Position numbers and translations under genes: made by a program. A model generated the notes under the pieces. That model was not told where the DNA came from, ran no database searches, and saw only the letters and a program-made list of their open reading frames with translations. Positions 50,201-60,184 of a DNA stretch of 64,000 nt are shown here, one piece after another. Each line of letters begins with the position of its first letter. The stretch's first letter is position 1. Source of the DNA: Histoplasma ohiense (Eukaryota; Ascomycota; Eurotiomycetes; Onygenales; Ajellomycetaceae). The DNA lies in contig JAEVHH010000005.1 in the NCBI GenBank assembly GCA_017607445.1, positions 4,221,001 to 4,285,000 on the forward strand, given 5' to 3'.

Positions 50201-50840
50201 AATATCTGAGACAAGTATTATTCACAATGTGAGTTTGTCAGCATGCAGTCTCAAAGCACTCATCATTCTATCTGCTCTATGAGATGCATCCGCGTATTCT
50301 GGGGGATATGCAGAAGCAGATAGAGGAGGAGGTAGTGATTGCAGATGTGGAATCAAGAGTGAGAGAAGTTAGTCACATCTGAGCAAAAACAAACAAATTA
50401 CTACTCAACTGTGTCATACAATTGAAAAGAATATGAGACTCACTAGTGAAAGAAACAAGTCTCACTGTGGGCATTTGAGTTCTTGTATGAAATGAAGAAC
50501 CTGAGAAGTTCCAATCAAGATGGTTTGAGTCATACAAAATCCTCAAATCACACTCTCTTGAAATGTATGCTTTGAAAGAATCAGAGGGATAGATTCTACA
50601 CAATCTTATAAATGACTCTCATCTTGTAGAGATGAAGATGAAGGATTTCAATGAGCTGTGATCATCTGCAGCACTATCATCAGCATTGAAGAAAAGAGAG
50701 CTTACAATAGAAAAGTTCAGAGAAGTTAGAGAAATCATCAACACTTACAAATCAGATGATATCATTTACTCAGACCTCTCAATAATAACTAAAAAAGAAT
50801 GAGAGGAAATGAAAAAGATGGGTATATGACATACTCTGAT
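47271..50840 (+). pseudogene. C pol (PR-RT-RH-IN)
   Basis: The protease is visible as L-L-N-T-D-T-S at about 47472-47492, decayed from L-L-D-T-G-A-S, and as Y-N-L-I-L-R-L-D at about 47670. RT at about 48040-48880 keeps an intact active site, I-Y-L-D-D-I-L, at about 48521-48541. RNase H is at about 48900-49300. Integrase (about 49700-50300) has C-L-N-C, D-L-I-E, T-D-N-D-A-N-L and N-E-K-V-E-H-L-N-R. A GPY/F-like end (R-W-F-E-S-Y-K-I-L-K) is at about 50519-50548. TGA stops are many. RT with L-D-D intact contrasts with family A. Confidence 0.85.
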
Positions 50841-53307
50841 AAGTAATGAGACTGTTGCTGGCTGTACAATATTGTGATGTAGACAGTGGGTGCAACATGG
50901 TCAGAGGTGAATTTGAGACAGCTGATCAGTACATGAATTGAGTTGCAAGAAACAAAGGGATTCAGAAGAGGATTCAACTGTCTACACTAGCTCAATTGCA
51001 GAGATCTCAGAGAATGAACTGTCAGAAATGTCAGTGAACACATTGAATCAAGCTATTTCAGCATCTGAGAACACTCAGAGATCAGATGAGATTAGTTTCA
51101 ATGGATCATTCACTGTAGTTGTCTGAGCTTGTGAAGAGGGACAGTATAATACACAGAGACAGAAGACTTTCATTGAAAAACATGGGATCTGCTGCATCTA
51201 GTTGTCAAGTGTAGAACTGGTAAAAGGTCATGTAAGATTAATGACTAGAAAAGAAAGGAAAAAGAGAAAATCAGGAAAAAGATCTATTCATGTGCAGCTC
51301 TAATGACTGCCACAAGAGCTTCACCCAACTTCTAAAAATACATGAACATTGCAAAAACAAAAGAAAAGGTGTATGTCAACAAAAACACTCAAATCAACAA
51401 CCCTCAGAAATGTCCATACACAACAAAAAGAAAACTAAAACTCAGCTTGCACCAAGGACTCCAGAATCTCAAGATATATACATAGAAGTGCAGTGCATGC
51501 CTCCATCTTATACAGAGTCTGACACATCAATTCAATATCTTCAATGAAGAGATTCACAGAGAGGCCAACAAAACAATGAGTATGTATATGCAGAGAAAAA
51601 CTGATCAGAAGAGAGAAGGATAAGAAGAGAGCAGACAAAACAGTTGAGCAGACATCTGAATTTCTACAGAGATGAGTGATGAATGCTCATCTAACAGAAG
51701 TTGAAGAAAGAGAAGAAGTGGAATTGAGAGTGAAGAAAAGTGAATGAGTGATGAAAGAATTTGAGAAGAGAGCAGAGATAGATGTATGCAGAATGATATC
51801 AGAAGTAACTGTAGAAGCATTAACAGCCACTCATCACAATGAAAAGAAAGAAGTGTATGCTTATCAAAGAAACAGAAACTCCTCTTGAAACTTCAAAGAC
51901 AATTGCAACAGAGACAGAGACAATCAGCAGAATAGTCATATACAGAAGACAGAATGCAAAATTGAAATGACTCTTTGCCTCTCACACAACCCACACAAGA
52001 AACAGATGTATACTCACTTCAAGTATAAAAAAGCACTACATTGTCATTCAGACTACTCTGCACATGTATTTCTTTTCTATGAATAATCAATTTGAAAGTC
52101 ATTCATCAGCAAAGAGGATGAAGACACTCATCTGATAAGCTGAAAGCATGCAAAGATAGAGAGACAATGCAAAAATTGATATAAACAAATATAACACAGA
52201 GATTCTTGTCTGTCATAACCTCAACAACACAGAGACTCTGTACAATTTCATCTATGAAAAGTTAAAAAGAAAATCATAGAAAAGAGACAAAGAGGGGTAT
52301 AATATATGCTCAGCACAATTGATACAAACAACAGCAGAATTTAAGAGATGTGTAAGATTGCTGAAGATTTCATACTTGCTCTGAGCAAGAGATACAACAG
52401 ATGAATAACTGATGAAGTGGGTTGTGTTGTACAGCACTTGTGTATGAAATTGCATTTTGAAGAAGACAGTGGGAGCAGAAGAGAGATGTGGAGAATAGAG
52501 AGAGAAGCTGTGAAAGATGTATAGAGCTTCTCAAAGAGTGAGTGAAAGAGAGAAATCAGCATAGAAAGAGAGGAGAGGATTGACAGAGGTGAAAGAGATG
52601 AAACTGAGAGCAGAGAAGATGAAGACATGAATGAGAGCAGAGAAGACAGCAGCAGAGAACAACACAGAGACATCTGTCATCTCATCATCATCATGAACAC
52701 TGTCATCACTGCTCATATCCTCACTGACTGCTTTGCTTATGTTCTGATTGTTGACAGAGATAGCCACATTGTCATCATCTATCTCTGCAACATTGTCATA
52801 AGCAATCTCCTCAATAGAAGTGAGATCACACACAGGAGGAACATCAGAAGAGAAGAGAGAATAATCACAAACAAGACAGATGCTCTGATGATGAGAAGTA
52901 GAAACTAATGACAATTAGCAATCATAAAAATCATCAGATTAGCTTTCAACAAGGTTTGATCAACAAGAACTTATCAATAGATCACATGATGCAATCAGAA
53001 TGATAGAAGACACAGTGATCAGAGATTATATCACAGAATAGAGAGACTAGACATTTGATAGAAGAGGATAGATGTGTAGAATGATTGAAGCAGAGTAAAA
53101 AAGATTGAGTGTACAAGAGAGCAAATGAAAGAGAATAGTTATGAACATAGCATTGATTAGTGATGAGCTGATGTTGTTGTGATAGAGACTCTTGTGCGCG
53201 TGAAGCGAGCATCTTATCTATTGTGGAATAGTGCATCACAAAAGCAGACACACACAGCATAACACTATTTCTGTCACAAGGGTGTAGACAGATTTGATAG
53301 GGGAGGA
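50841..53307 (+). pseudogene. C extra region with possible zinc-finger ORF3
   Basis: This is 2.4 kb between the end of pol and the 3' LTR. A sense frame starting near 51290 has M-C-S-S-N-D-C-H-K-S-F-T-Q-L-L-K-I-H-E-H, which resembles a C2H2 finger (C-x4-C-H-K-S-F...). Near 51955-52060, another frame shows C...H...T-H-F-K-Y-K-K-A-L-H-C-H-S. In between are charged, coiled-coil-like stretches rich in Glu, Lys and Arg, broken by TGA. Frameshifts make a single gene model unsafe. The last bases, GATAGGGGAGGA, form the polypurine tract before the LTR. The minus strand also has long Ser/Leu-rich frames (52914-52531, 52673-52341), which I regard as shadows of purine-rich coding sequence. Confidence 0.4.
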
Positions 53308-53453
53308 TGTGGTAATTTCAGCTTATTATTCTTCCATGGTGTACACCACCCTCTATTATTAAGGATGGCGTACACTACTGCACTAGTTATTTCATATAAG
53401 AAGAGCTGCAAAGCTTAGAAGCTTTGAACAGCTTAAGTAATCTTTGAACTATA
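53308..53453 (+). repeat. C 3' LTR (146 bp)
   Basis: This is the partner of 45449-45594. It ends GAACTATA where the 5' LTR ends GAACTACA, and it has lost CpGs (TTCGGC has become TTCAGC, TTCCGTGG has become TTCCATGG, TTCGTATAAG has become TTCATATAAG). One site goes the other way (GGTGTACACT versus GGCGTACACT). Confidence 0.92.
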
Positions 53454-53457
53454 TATC

Positions 53458-54230
53458 TAGTAATCTATTGAGCATTTTTTGTAGAATGAGGAGTTCATTG
53501 TGTGACATGCTGTAGAGAGAACCTCAGAGTGATTGTGAGTCTTTACTGTTTTTCTTAATGAGTTCAATTGTATAATCTATACTGCATTCTTGATGAGGGG
53601 AAAGCTTTTCAGCTTTCTTTTTGTTGAACATATCTGCAAAGTCTTTGTATGATTCAGATAGTTCTTTGCACAGTTTCTTGAGATTCTTGAGTTCTAGCTT
53701 TTCTAACACTTTCTTGATATTCATCATACTAGCAGCAAACACTTGGATGTTCTTCTTCTTGCATGCTTGATGGATTAGTAGCTTGAATGCTTTCACTGAT
53801 ACCTGGGTGAGGTCAGTGGTTCTGTTGATATTCTTTTCATAAATGCAGTCACCTTCTGGGAAGATTAGACAACAGTTGTGTGTGTCTATCAGGATTTCAA
53901 ATTCTGTAAACCATGACAGACTGAGTATTAAGTTGTACTCAAGATCTTGCACTTCATATATGTAAACATTTCTTTTTTCATGTTCTTCTACATCAATGTT
54001 GAACTTTATCATATTGTAGAAGGTGGATCCTCTGGGGTCATTGAATTCACTGAGCTTACACAGTTCAGAAAAGAGAATACACTGAAGCTTATGCTTTTCA
54101 ATCAACTGAGTGTTTATAAGAGTGTAGTGAAGAAAACCACTGTCTATCATTGCTTGTATATTGACTAGACTATTTACAATGACAGAGATCATGATCACAT
54201 CTGCTTGTATTTTCTGTTCAAATCTTCAGC
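53458..54230 (-). pseudogene. A7 pol, N-terminal part (protease)
   Basis: The longest open piece is 54198-53524 (224 codons). D-S-G is intact in A-M-I-D-S-G-F-L-H-Y. An N-L-I-L-S-L-S-W-F motif, a decayed L-S-L-S-W-L-T-E, lies at about 53925-53900. Its RT part is cut by element C on the left. The frame joins 45448 once C is removed. Confidence 0.82.
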
Positions 54231-55268
54231 TCACTTCTTGCTTCTTAAACTTTTGTTTATGTTTTAGAGCAAGAGCTCTTTGTTTCTCTGTTCTTGTTCA
54301 TTCATAGATGTAGTTGCATTCACATGCAGTGTAGAAGCTGAGACCACTGTGTTGATGCACTGACTTGCAAAATATTCCAGTCTATTGCAACAGATACAAA
54401 CTCTTCAGATGATTCAATCAGTAACTTCTTATTCAAAGAGATCAGATATTCTTGACTGTTCTGTGTTCACATGAGAGATTCAATTCATGACATTCATGAG
54501 AATGGTTGATGTAGTTGAAGCAGTGGTAGATGTAAAGTTCTGTCTGTGATTGTTACAGCTTTCTTATACAGTGTTGAAATATGTGAGATTGTTGTTGAGT
54601 TGACACAAGTGGGTGCAGTAGTTGTGATAATGCAAGGATATAAGATGTGAGATGCAGAGCTTAAGCAGTTCAAAGCTGATGTACTGATTCAGAAGATTAA
54701 TTTTCACAGCATTATCTCAGTTCTGTTCTTCTGCTTCACAGATCTTGCTATCAAAATCAGACAGATAGTTCACTAGAAGAGTATTCCACTGACAATTTCT
54801 GTTTAGCCACTGCATCACACATGCTTGCAGTGTAGAGTTCAAGAATAGAATATTCAGTTGGCAAAAGACTTCTTCAGAGATACACATTTCATGCATACAT
54901 GACTCAATTCAGAGTTGAAATTTTGCTAGAGTATCTTCTTCTAGCTGACTATAAATATAGTGGACTTGTGAGAGCAGAGAGTCTATCACAGACCCATCTT
55001 CTTTAAGCTTGACTTTTATCTTTCATTTTCAGATTAGATAGATTGAGAGCTCTTCTGCAAACTTGTCAAGAAGAGAGAGATGTTCTTTTCTTTTGTATAC
55101 AGAGAATGTTGACATCTGTATGATTTCTGATGTATTTGTGCTCAGATGATTCAGTTGTTGTTGAAGCTTCATTATCTGCAAGAATTGCTGCTGAAGAAAA
55201 TTATGAAGCTCAGTATTATCTTTGACAAGACTTCAGTTCTTGCTCATGAAGAGGTGTTCATAATTCAT
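54231..55268 (-). pseudogene. A7 gag
   Basis: The start is the ATG at 55268-55266 (M-N-Y-E-H-L-F), as in A4 and A5. Gln-rich helices follow (F-L-Q-Q-Q-F-L-Q-I-M-K-L-Q-Q-Q-L). The capsid-like part has L-Y-S-Q-L-E-E-D-T-L-A-K-F near 54925. A decayed zinc knuckle is at about 54390-54350. Three or more stops break it. A1 gag matches this copy better than A5, so A1 and A7 form a subfamily. Confidence 0.78.
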
Positions 55269-55524
55269 TTTATTTTTATACAAGACTATAGTTCTTAGTT
55301 CTGATAGCTTGAAGATCAGAAGATTCAGTTCTTATTCTTGAAGAAAATACTTTGTAAGTGCTCAGACTTCTTCACAGCACTATCACAGTGGTGCAGCTTT
55401 ATAGAACTTTGAAAATTGTGAATGTTATCACAACAACACAGCTTTGTGAAGACTTGATAACTTATTCTTAACTTGAGCATCTGAGTGCAATTGTAAACAT
55501 AGAGCACTCAGACCAACACAGATG

Positions 55525-55538
55525 AATCAATTTGTAAT
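55525..55538 (-). promoter_or_regulatory. A7 primer-binding site (self-priming type)
   Basis: On the minus strand it reads ATTACAAATTGATT, next to the 5' LTR. The matching LTR segment is 55586-55599 on the plus strand (ATTATGAATTGATT, ancestrally ATTACGAATTGATT as still seen in the left LTR). Confidence 0.6.
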
Positions 55539-55919
55539 GTAACAGATGTACTTTGATTAATGATCTAGCACTATTCTAAATACAGATTATGAATTGATTA
55601 AAAAAAGAAAGAGAAAAGAGATCAGAAGGAAAGGTTGTATGAAGAGGGTTCTTATAGAGGGGAGATTGAGGTGGAAGAATATCAGAAGCCGCCCCACAGT
55701 GGAGTATGGAGTGGAAGAATGTTGAGGGTTACACAGAAGAATTGTTAGAACTATATGAGCACAGAGTGTGAGGCAGAAGGGGTTACATGGAAGAATTGTT
55801 AGAGGCTACACGAGCGCGGAGCGCAATAACAGAGACGAGTAGGTGTACGCGAGTGTGGAATGTGAGGCAGGAGGGGTTGATTGCGTAAGTTAACTACTAA
55901 CAGATGCTAACCCGTCACA
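55538..55919 (-). repeat. A7 5' LTR (382 bp)
   Basis: This is the right-hand LTR of the minus-strand element, with TGTGACGGGTTAGC at 55919 and CTGTTACA at 55538. It keeps a CpG-rich patch (ACGAGCGCGGAGCGC, about 55810-55824) that the left LTR has lost. Its length equals that of the left LTR, which supports a single insertion. Confidence 0.93.
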
Positions 55920-55924
55920 GTTTT

Positions 55925-56254
55925 CTGTTGCAATATTTGCTGCTGCTTGAGCATAAGATTTTTGCTCTACTTTTTGAACCTGAACTTGAGATATATAGAC
56001 TTCATCTCAAATACCTTTTCAAGTTTTGATGAGATCCCCATTTTGTACTTGAGAATCTCATTCAGTTGTCTTGCTTGAATAAGCAATATATGAAGTACTT
56101 CAGTGTCTTTTTCCTCCATACATTGCTTCTTCAAGTATTTAGCAGCCTTTTCAAGATTTTGAATCTCTTGCATCTGATCTTGATATTTCTTTTTTCTTTT
56201 TTTAAGAAATTCAATTTCAGGAATTTCCTCAGAAAAGACATCCTTCTCTATCAT
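55925..56254 (-). pseudogene. L1 ORF1, N-terminal part
   Basis: This continues ORF1 across the A7 insertion. The frame 56254-55967 is Glu/Lys-rich and helical (M-I-E-K-D-V-F-S-E-E-I-P, later L-K-K-Q-C-M-E-E-K), with a coiled-coil look. It shifts frame near 55980 before a Q-K-S-Y-A-Q-A-A-A stretch that runs in phase into 41306. A Y-A-x-A-A stretch before the zinc knuckles is common in Tad-type ORF1. The real start may lie upstream. Confidence 0.7.
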
Positions 56255-58618
56255 TATGATAGATAGATACTGATAGATTTAAAGTATTTGATTGTGTTTC
56301 AAACTATTTTTCCTACTAGTGATAGTAACTAGATTAAGTTTTTCAAGAGAACTTAATAAACTAATACTGATTTTTAGAGATAAACCAGTTAAATCTTCAC
56401 AGACTGAGGGTTACAAAGATTAAAGAGAGGGGAAACTAATGATTTCTATTTGAATAAGTCAAAATTGAAATGTCAGTTTTTAAAAGAAAAACTAACAAAA
56501 AATATTCAGCTTTTTGAAGGGAAGCTGTTAAAACTAGCTGATTATATTCTTTACTTCAGCAATCTCCCCACACAACAAGTGTGCAGCTCAATTGAAAAAG
56601 AAAAGATATATAATAGCAGATTGATCAGTATTAATGAAAGCTCTTCAGCCTTTGACTAAGATAAAAGAAATATGGATTTTTGAGCAAGAGATCTCTATTT
56701 TATTAACTCAGAGTTAAAACAGAGAAAATACTCTATCTCTTTCAAACTTTGTCTTTTTCTTTAATAAAACCTTGTCAAAGTCTCTGCTTAAACTAGACCC
56801 CTCCTCAGTTTAAAATTATATTCCTGAAATATCAAAAGCTTTCAATACTAAATGAATTCTCTTTCATTCAAATTGAAACACTTTATCCTACTGAATAGCT
56901 CTCAATAAGTTGAATATTGAGTTTCCAAAGAAATGGGTATGCAAATGAAGAATCAACAGGCTAAACCTGCACTTTTTTCCTTTATAATAGATTATATATA
57001 TATAAATATATATATAAACACTTACAGGGATCAAGCTATCTTTCAAACACTGAAATTTCCACTTTTATCTTATGTTCTTATCAATGGAGGGGTTATTCGA
57101 AGGGATTCGATGAGGGATTCGAGGGACGATGGATTCGAATTGATGGGGTATGCACTAGTCAATTGTGCCGAGGTATCTTTTTGTTACTTGGCAGGCACGT
57201 GTGGCTGGGAGGTACTCAGGGGGGACTTGGCACGGATGCATTGGAACATGAAAATCGATCAGAGTTTTCACAAACAAAGAATCAAGAATAACTCAAGAAA
57301 CTGCAGATCAAATTGAACAAGATTTTAATAGATTATCAAAATAAGATAGATCTATCTGTGATCAAAATCTGAGTTGATTTGACTCAGTATTGATGGAGCA
57401 ATTTGATGAAATGTTGAAACTCCGCCCAAGCAGATGCCAAAACACTATATCAAATATCTCTCTCAAAACTTCATCAAATCTTTCCAAATTTGCAGCAGTT
57501 ACTGATGAAGGCAGCAGGAATCGACTGAGGGTACTCGCGTTGTCTAGTTTGAAGAAATGGGCTCATTCGGGGTTTTGCTCATTGTTGAATGCTTATGTAC
57601 TATTTTGTCTGACACTGACTTTTCACATATTGAATCATCAGCATCATTTCTTTCATAATATTAGTCAAATTTCAGCAGAAGTATTATTCAAGATTGTTAT
57701 TAATCTACTTCATTGTGAAGTTTTTTCAAGACAATATGATGTATTTTGTGATCAGTCTCTCCACACTTGAAGAATTCTTTCTCTTCCCTCTCAAGATGAT
57801 GGTAGTGCTTGTATATCTTAGTGGTACACAGAGTCATCAAATGTTTCTTGAAGAGAGAGACAGATATATTTTCAGCAGAAGAGAGAGAGAGAAACATATT
57901 CTGATTATAATAATGAAGATTTCTAGAGAAAAAAAAATATATTGTTTTTATAAGTTGCTATACATGCAGAAATGTGATGATAAGAACAGAGATATATCAA
58001 AGAATTCAAGAAGAAAGAAAATCTACATCTATATATTATGAGAAATTACATGTCTTATAGCAATATTGTTTGCATTTTTGTGCTACTTGTTGATATTATA
58101 TGCTGCATGCATGCAGTTGCTCTGCAAGCTATATTATGACTGAATACAGATGAGATATTTCTTTGTTGCTATAGAGATTATTTGTATATACAATCTCTCA
58201 GTTTAATATTCATACATATTTTTCTTTTTCTTTATTCTTTCTTTCTTCTCTCTTCAACCCATCATAATTCTGCTGCAGTATGTTAACTATTAAAAGCAAT
58301 ATGAATATCTCAATGTTTTCTGTGAATGAATACTGATTAATTAATTAATTCTATTTAGTAAATTCAGTGCTGTAAGTCTCTGTTCTTCTCTCTCTGAAAT
58401 CTATATATTCATTCTCTGTGTTCATCTCCTCTCTCTTTCTGTTCCCTCCCTCTTCTCAGCAAAAAAATGGTCATCCTTACAACTACCCATGAATGTAGGG
58501 GTACATTTGAATTTTTCCATTTTCTAACTGTTTTTCATATAATTTTAACCCTTCAACCCATTCAACATCATTGCACACCCTCTGCGATTACTCTACATGT
58601 GTGTACTGCACAGATTGA
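56255..58618. other. Unassigned region including a CpG-retaining patch
   Basis: Positions 56255 to about 56930 are probably L1 5' UTR, but no border or target duplication was found. (TA)n runs lie at about 56991-57016. From about 57085 to 57570 the sequence is richer in G+C and keeps many CpGs, with repeated GATTCGA-like words (ATTCGAAGGGATTCGATGAGGG). It may be low-copy host sequence that escaped decay. An open frame at 57390-57770 has no recognisable domain. The rest, to 58618, is AT-rich with a TTAATTAATTAATT run near 58337 and pyrimidine tracts, perhaps the 5' UTR of L3. I see no supported gene. Confidence 0.45.
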
Positions 58619-60184
58619 GTGGTCATGGAGCTCTCAATGCCCTCCCATCCACTCAAGGACATTGACACAGCCTACATCAGATCACTGAAGCCAGAGTCAC
58701 CAGTCAATTTTATTACTGAAAAGACTGACAAGAGACAGAGAAAGACTGTTACAATGCCTTCTTCAGTTCTCAAAGAAGTCAGTGACAGCATTTCCACAGC
58801 CATCTCTCAGCTACAGAAACAGTTTGAGAAGACTCAATAGCAACAGAATCTACAGCAGAAGACTCTCATCAGATTGACAAAGACTCTGAACAGCTGAGTT
58901 GAGAAGAAGAAACAGTCAGTCAGTCAGAACTTTGCTCAAATCTTCTGTGAAAGATTCATTGCATATATGACAGCAGATCTGAGCACAGCATCAACTCTGA
59001 GAGAGAGTGCTGTTTCAGACATTCATCCACAGTCAAATTCAGTGAAGACAACTGCAAGAGAGTCAACTATCTGAGCAGACATTGTGCAGAAGAAGAAAAA
59101 TTCTGCTCTTTCTGAAGCTATCTCTGTCAAAACTGCAGCTTCCTCAGCTGACAGAGCTAGTGGAGCCAGCCTGCAGTTCAAGAACATCAGTCAGTCAAGA
59201 AGCTCCACAGAGAATATAAAGCAGCAGAAGAATTCACAAGTTCTCATCACTTTTCAGTCAGAGAAACAGATCATCCAGCTGCAGTCATATGCTGTGTGAC
59301 AGATGATCATTGCAAACATTCAGAGAGTGAAGAATGTGGCTAATATACTGAAGATGAAGCTCATCAGAACAGATTGAGTGATCACATCAAGCAACAGAGA
59401 CATACACAATGCTCTGACCACTGAGAAGACAGTCACTACTCTCTGTAAAGTTCTTGACACCACAGAGATTCAGCTATCAGAGTGATGATACAATTATGCT
59501 GTTTCAGAAGTTCTGAAATTCATTCAGAACTGAAAAGAGACAAGAATTCTCACAGACAAAATGATTGAGAAAGAGATTCTGACTCAGACAAAGATAAAAT
59601 CAGTGAGCTGTCAATTCTCACAATATGAAGTGAATCTCAAGACAGAAAAGATTATATGAATTGTCTTCTTTCTCATCTCAGTGAAAGGCTTCTCACTCTT
59701 CAATGTCAGTGAAAGGATTAGACTCATTGAGAAAAGGTCACTGACAGTGAAATATAACTCAGAATGTCAGAGATACTGTTATTCATCAAAGTGTGCACAA
59801 CTGGTGAGATGCTTCAACTGCAGTGAGCCCACAAGCTGGTATGAGAGATCAACAGATGTGGAGTACAAGAGAGCATCACAGTATATCAACTGCTGTCAAC
59901 TCTATTCAGCTGAGCATCAGCACTGCTCTGCTGCACTCAGACATGTGAACAGCATTCTCAGATGTCTAACTCAAAAGAAGCTAGCAGCTGTCCACTGTCT
60001 TGATGACAGATGCCACAGAAATGCTCAGAAGCAGCAACCATCATCAGCACAGCCAGTATCAATGATCACAGTGATGATACCTACACCATTCACTCAATCA
60101 ACTCAGTCAACACAGCTCACCAGGCTAGCACTCTGCAAGCAGACAGCTATTCAGAGCTCTATCAGTGAAGAGAACATCATCTGA
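58619..60184 (+). pseudogene. L3 ORF1
   Basis: The frame is followed through TGA stops from 58619 (open 58619-58840, then 59084-59299 and 59681-60184). The N part is Ser/Thr/Lys-rich, with a Gln-rich helix near 58800-58860. Near its end it has zinc-type motifs: C-F-N-C-S-E-P-T-S-W at about 59810, C-C-Q-L-Y-S-A-E-H-Q-H-C at about 59893-59930, and a C-L-D-D-R-C segment near 59995. The start is taken at the first ATG of the open frame and is uncertain. Confidence 0.65.

Larger units (their letters stand above)
45449..53453 (+). mobile_element. Ty3 element C (8005 bp) with 146-bp LTRs
   Basis: This is a third Ty3 family inserted in A7 RT. The LTRs are at 45449-45594 and 53308-53453. The flanks are TGTC (45445-45448) and TATC (53454-53457), which fit a 4-bp duplication with one later transition. 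The order is gag, PR, RT, RNase H, integrase, then 2.4 kb of extra sequence with a possible third gene. No chromodomain was found. Its length beyond pol is unusual for the group. Confidence 0.9.
41312..55919 (-). mobile_element. Ty3 chromovirus A7, host of C and a LINE fragment
   Basis: This is a full-length family A element on minus, inserted in L1 ORF1 with duplication GTTTT (41307-41311 and 55920-55924). Both LTRs are 382 bp. It is split by element C (45449-53453) and by a truncated LINE (43307-44237). Without these it is about 5.66 kb, in line with A5 allowing for its shorter LTRs. It keeps some codons lost elsewhere, such as TGG in the chromodomain (plus 41795-41797). Confidence 0.92.
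21743..56254 (-). mobile_element. Tad-like LINE L1, split by B and A7
   Basis: This is a non-LTR retrotransposon on the minus strand. Its 3' end, an (AAT)n tail, abuts A4 at 21743. Its pieces are 21743-23635, 37653-41311 and 55925 to at least 56254. Removing B (with CATTG) rejoins ORF2 in phase, and removing A7 (with GTTTT) rejoins ORF1 in phase. The summed length is close to 5.9 kb plus any 5' UTR. The 5' border lies somewhere in 56255-57050 and was not resolved. Two ORFs, an apurinic-type endonuclease, RT, RNase H and a C-terminal CCHC place it near the Tad/I group. Confidence 0.9.

Noticed and set aside
52341..52914. Ser/Leu-rich minus-strand frames in element C as an antisense gene like that of B.
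   Set aside because: There are no splice signals or Cys pattern like those in B, and the composition is what a purine-rich sense strand gives on its complement. A real gene is not excluded but is unsupported.
57390..57770. A host protein-coding gene of 126 codons.
   Set aside because: There is no recognisable domain, no splice structure was found, and the frame runs through AT-rich sequence at its end. It is left as unassigned.
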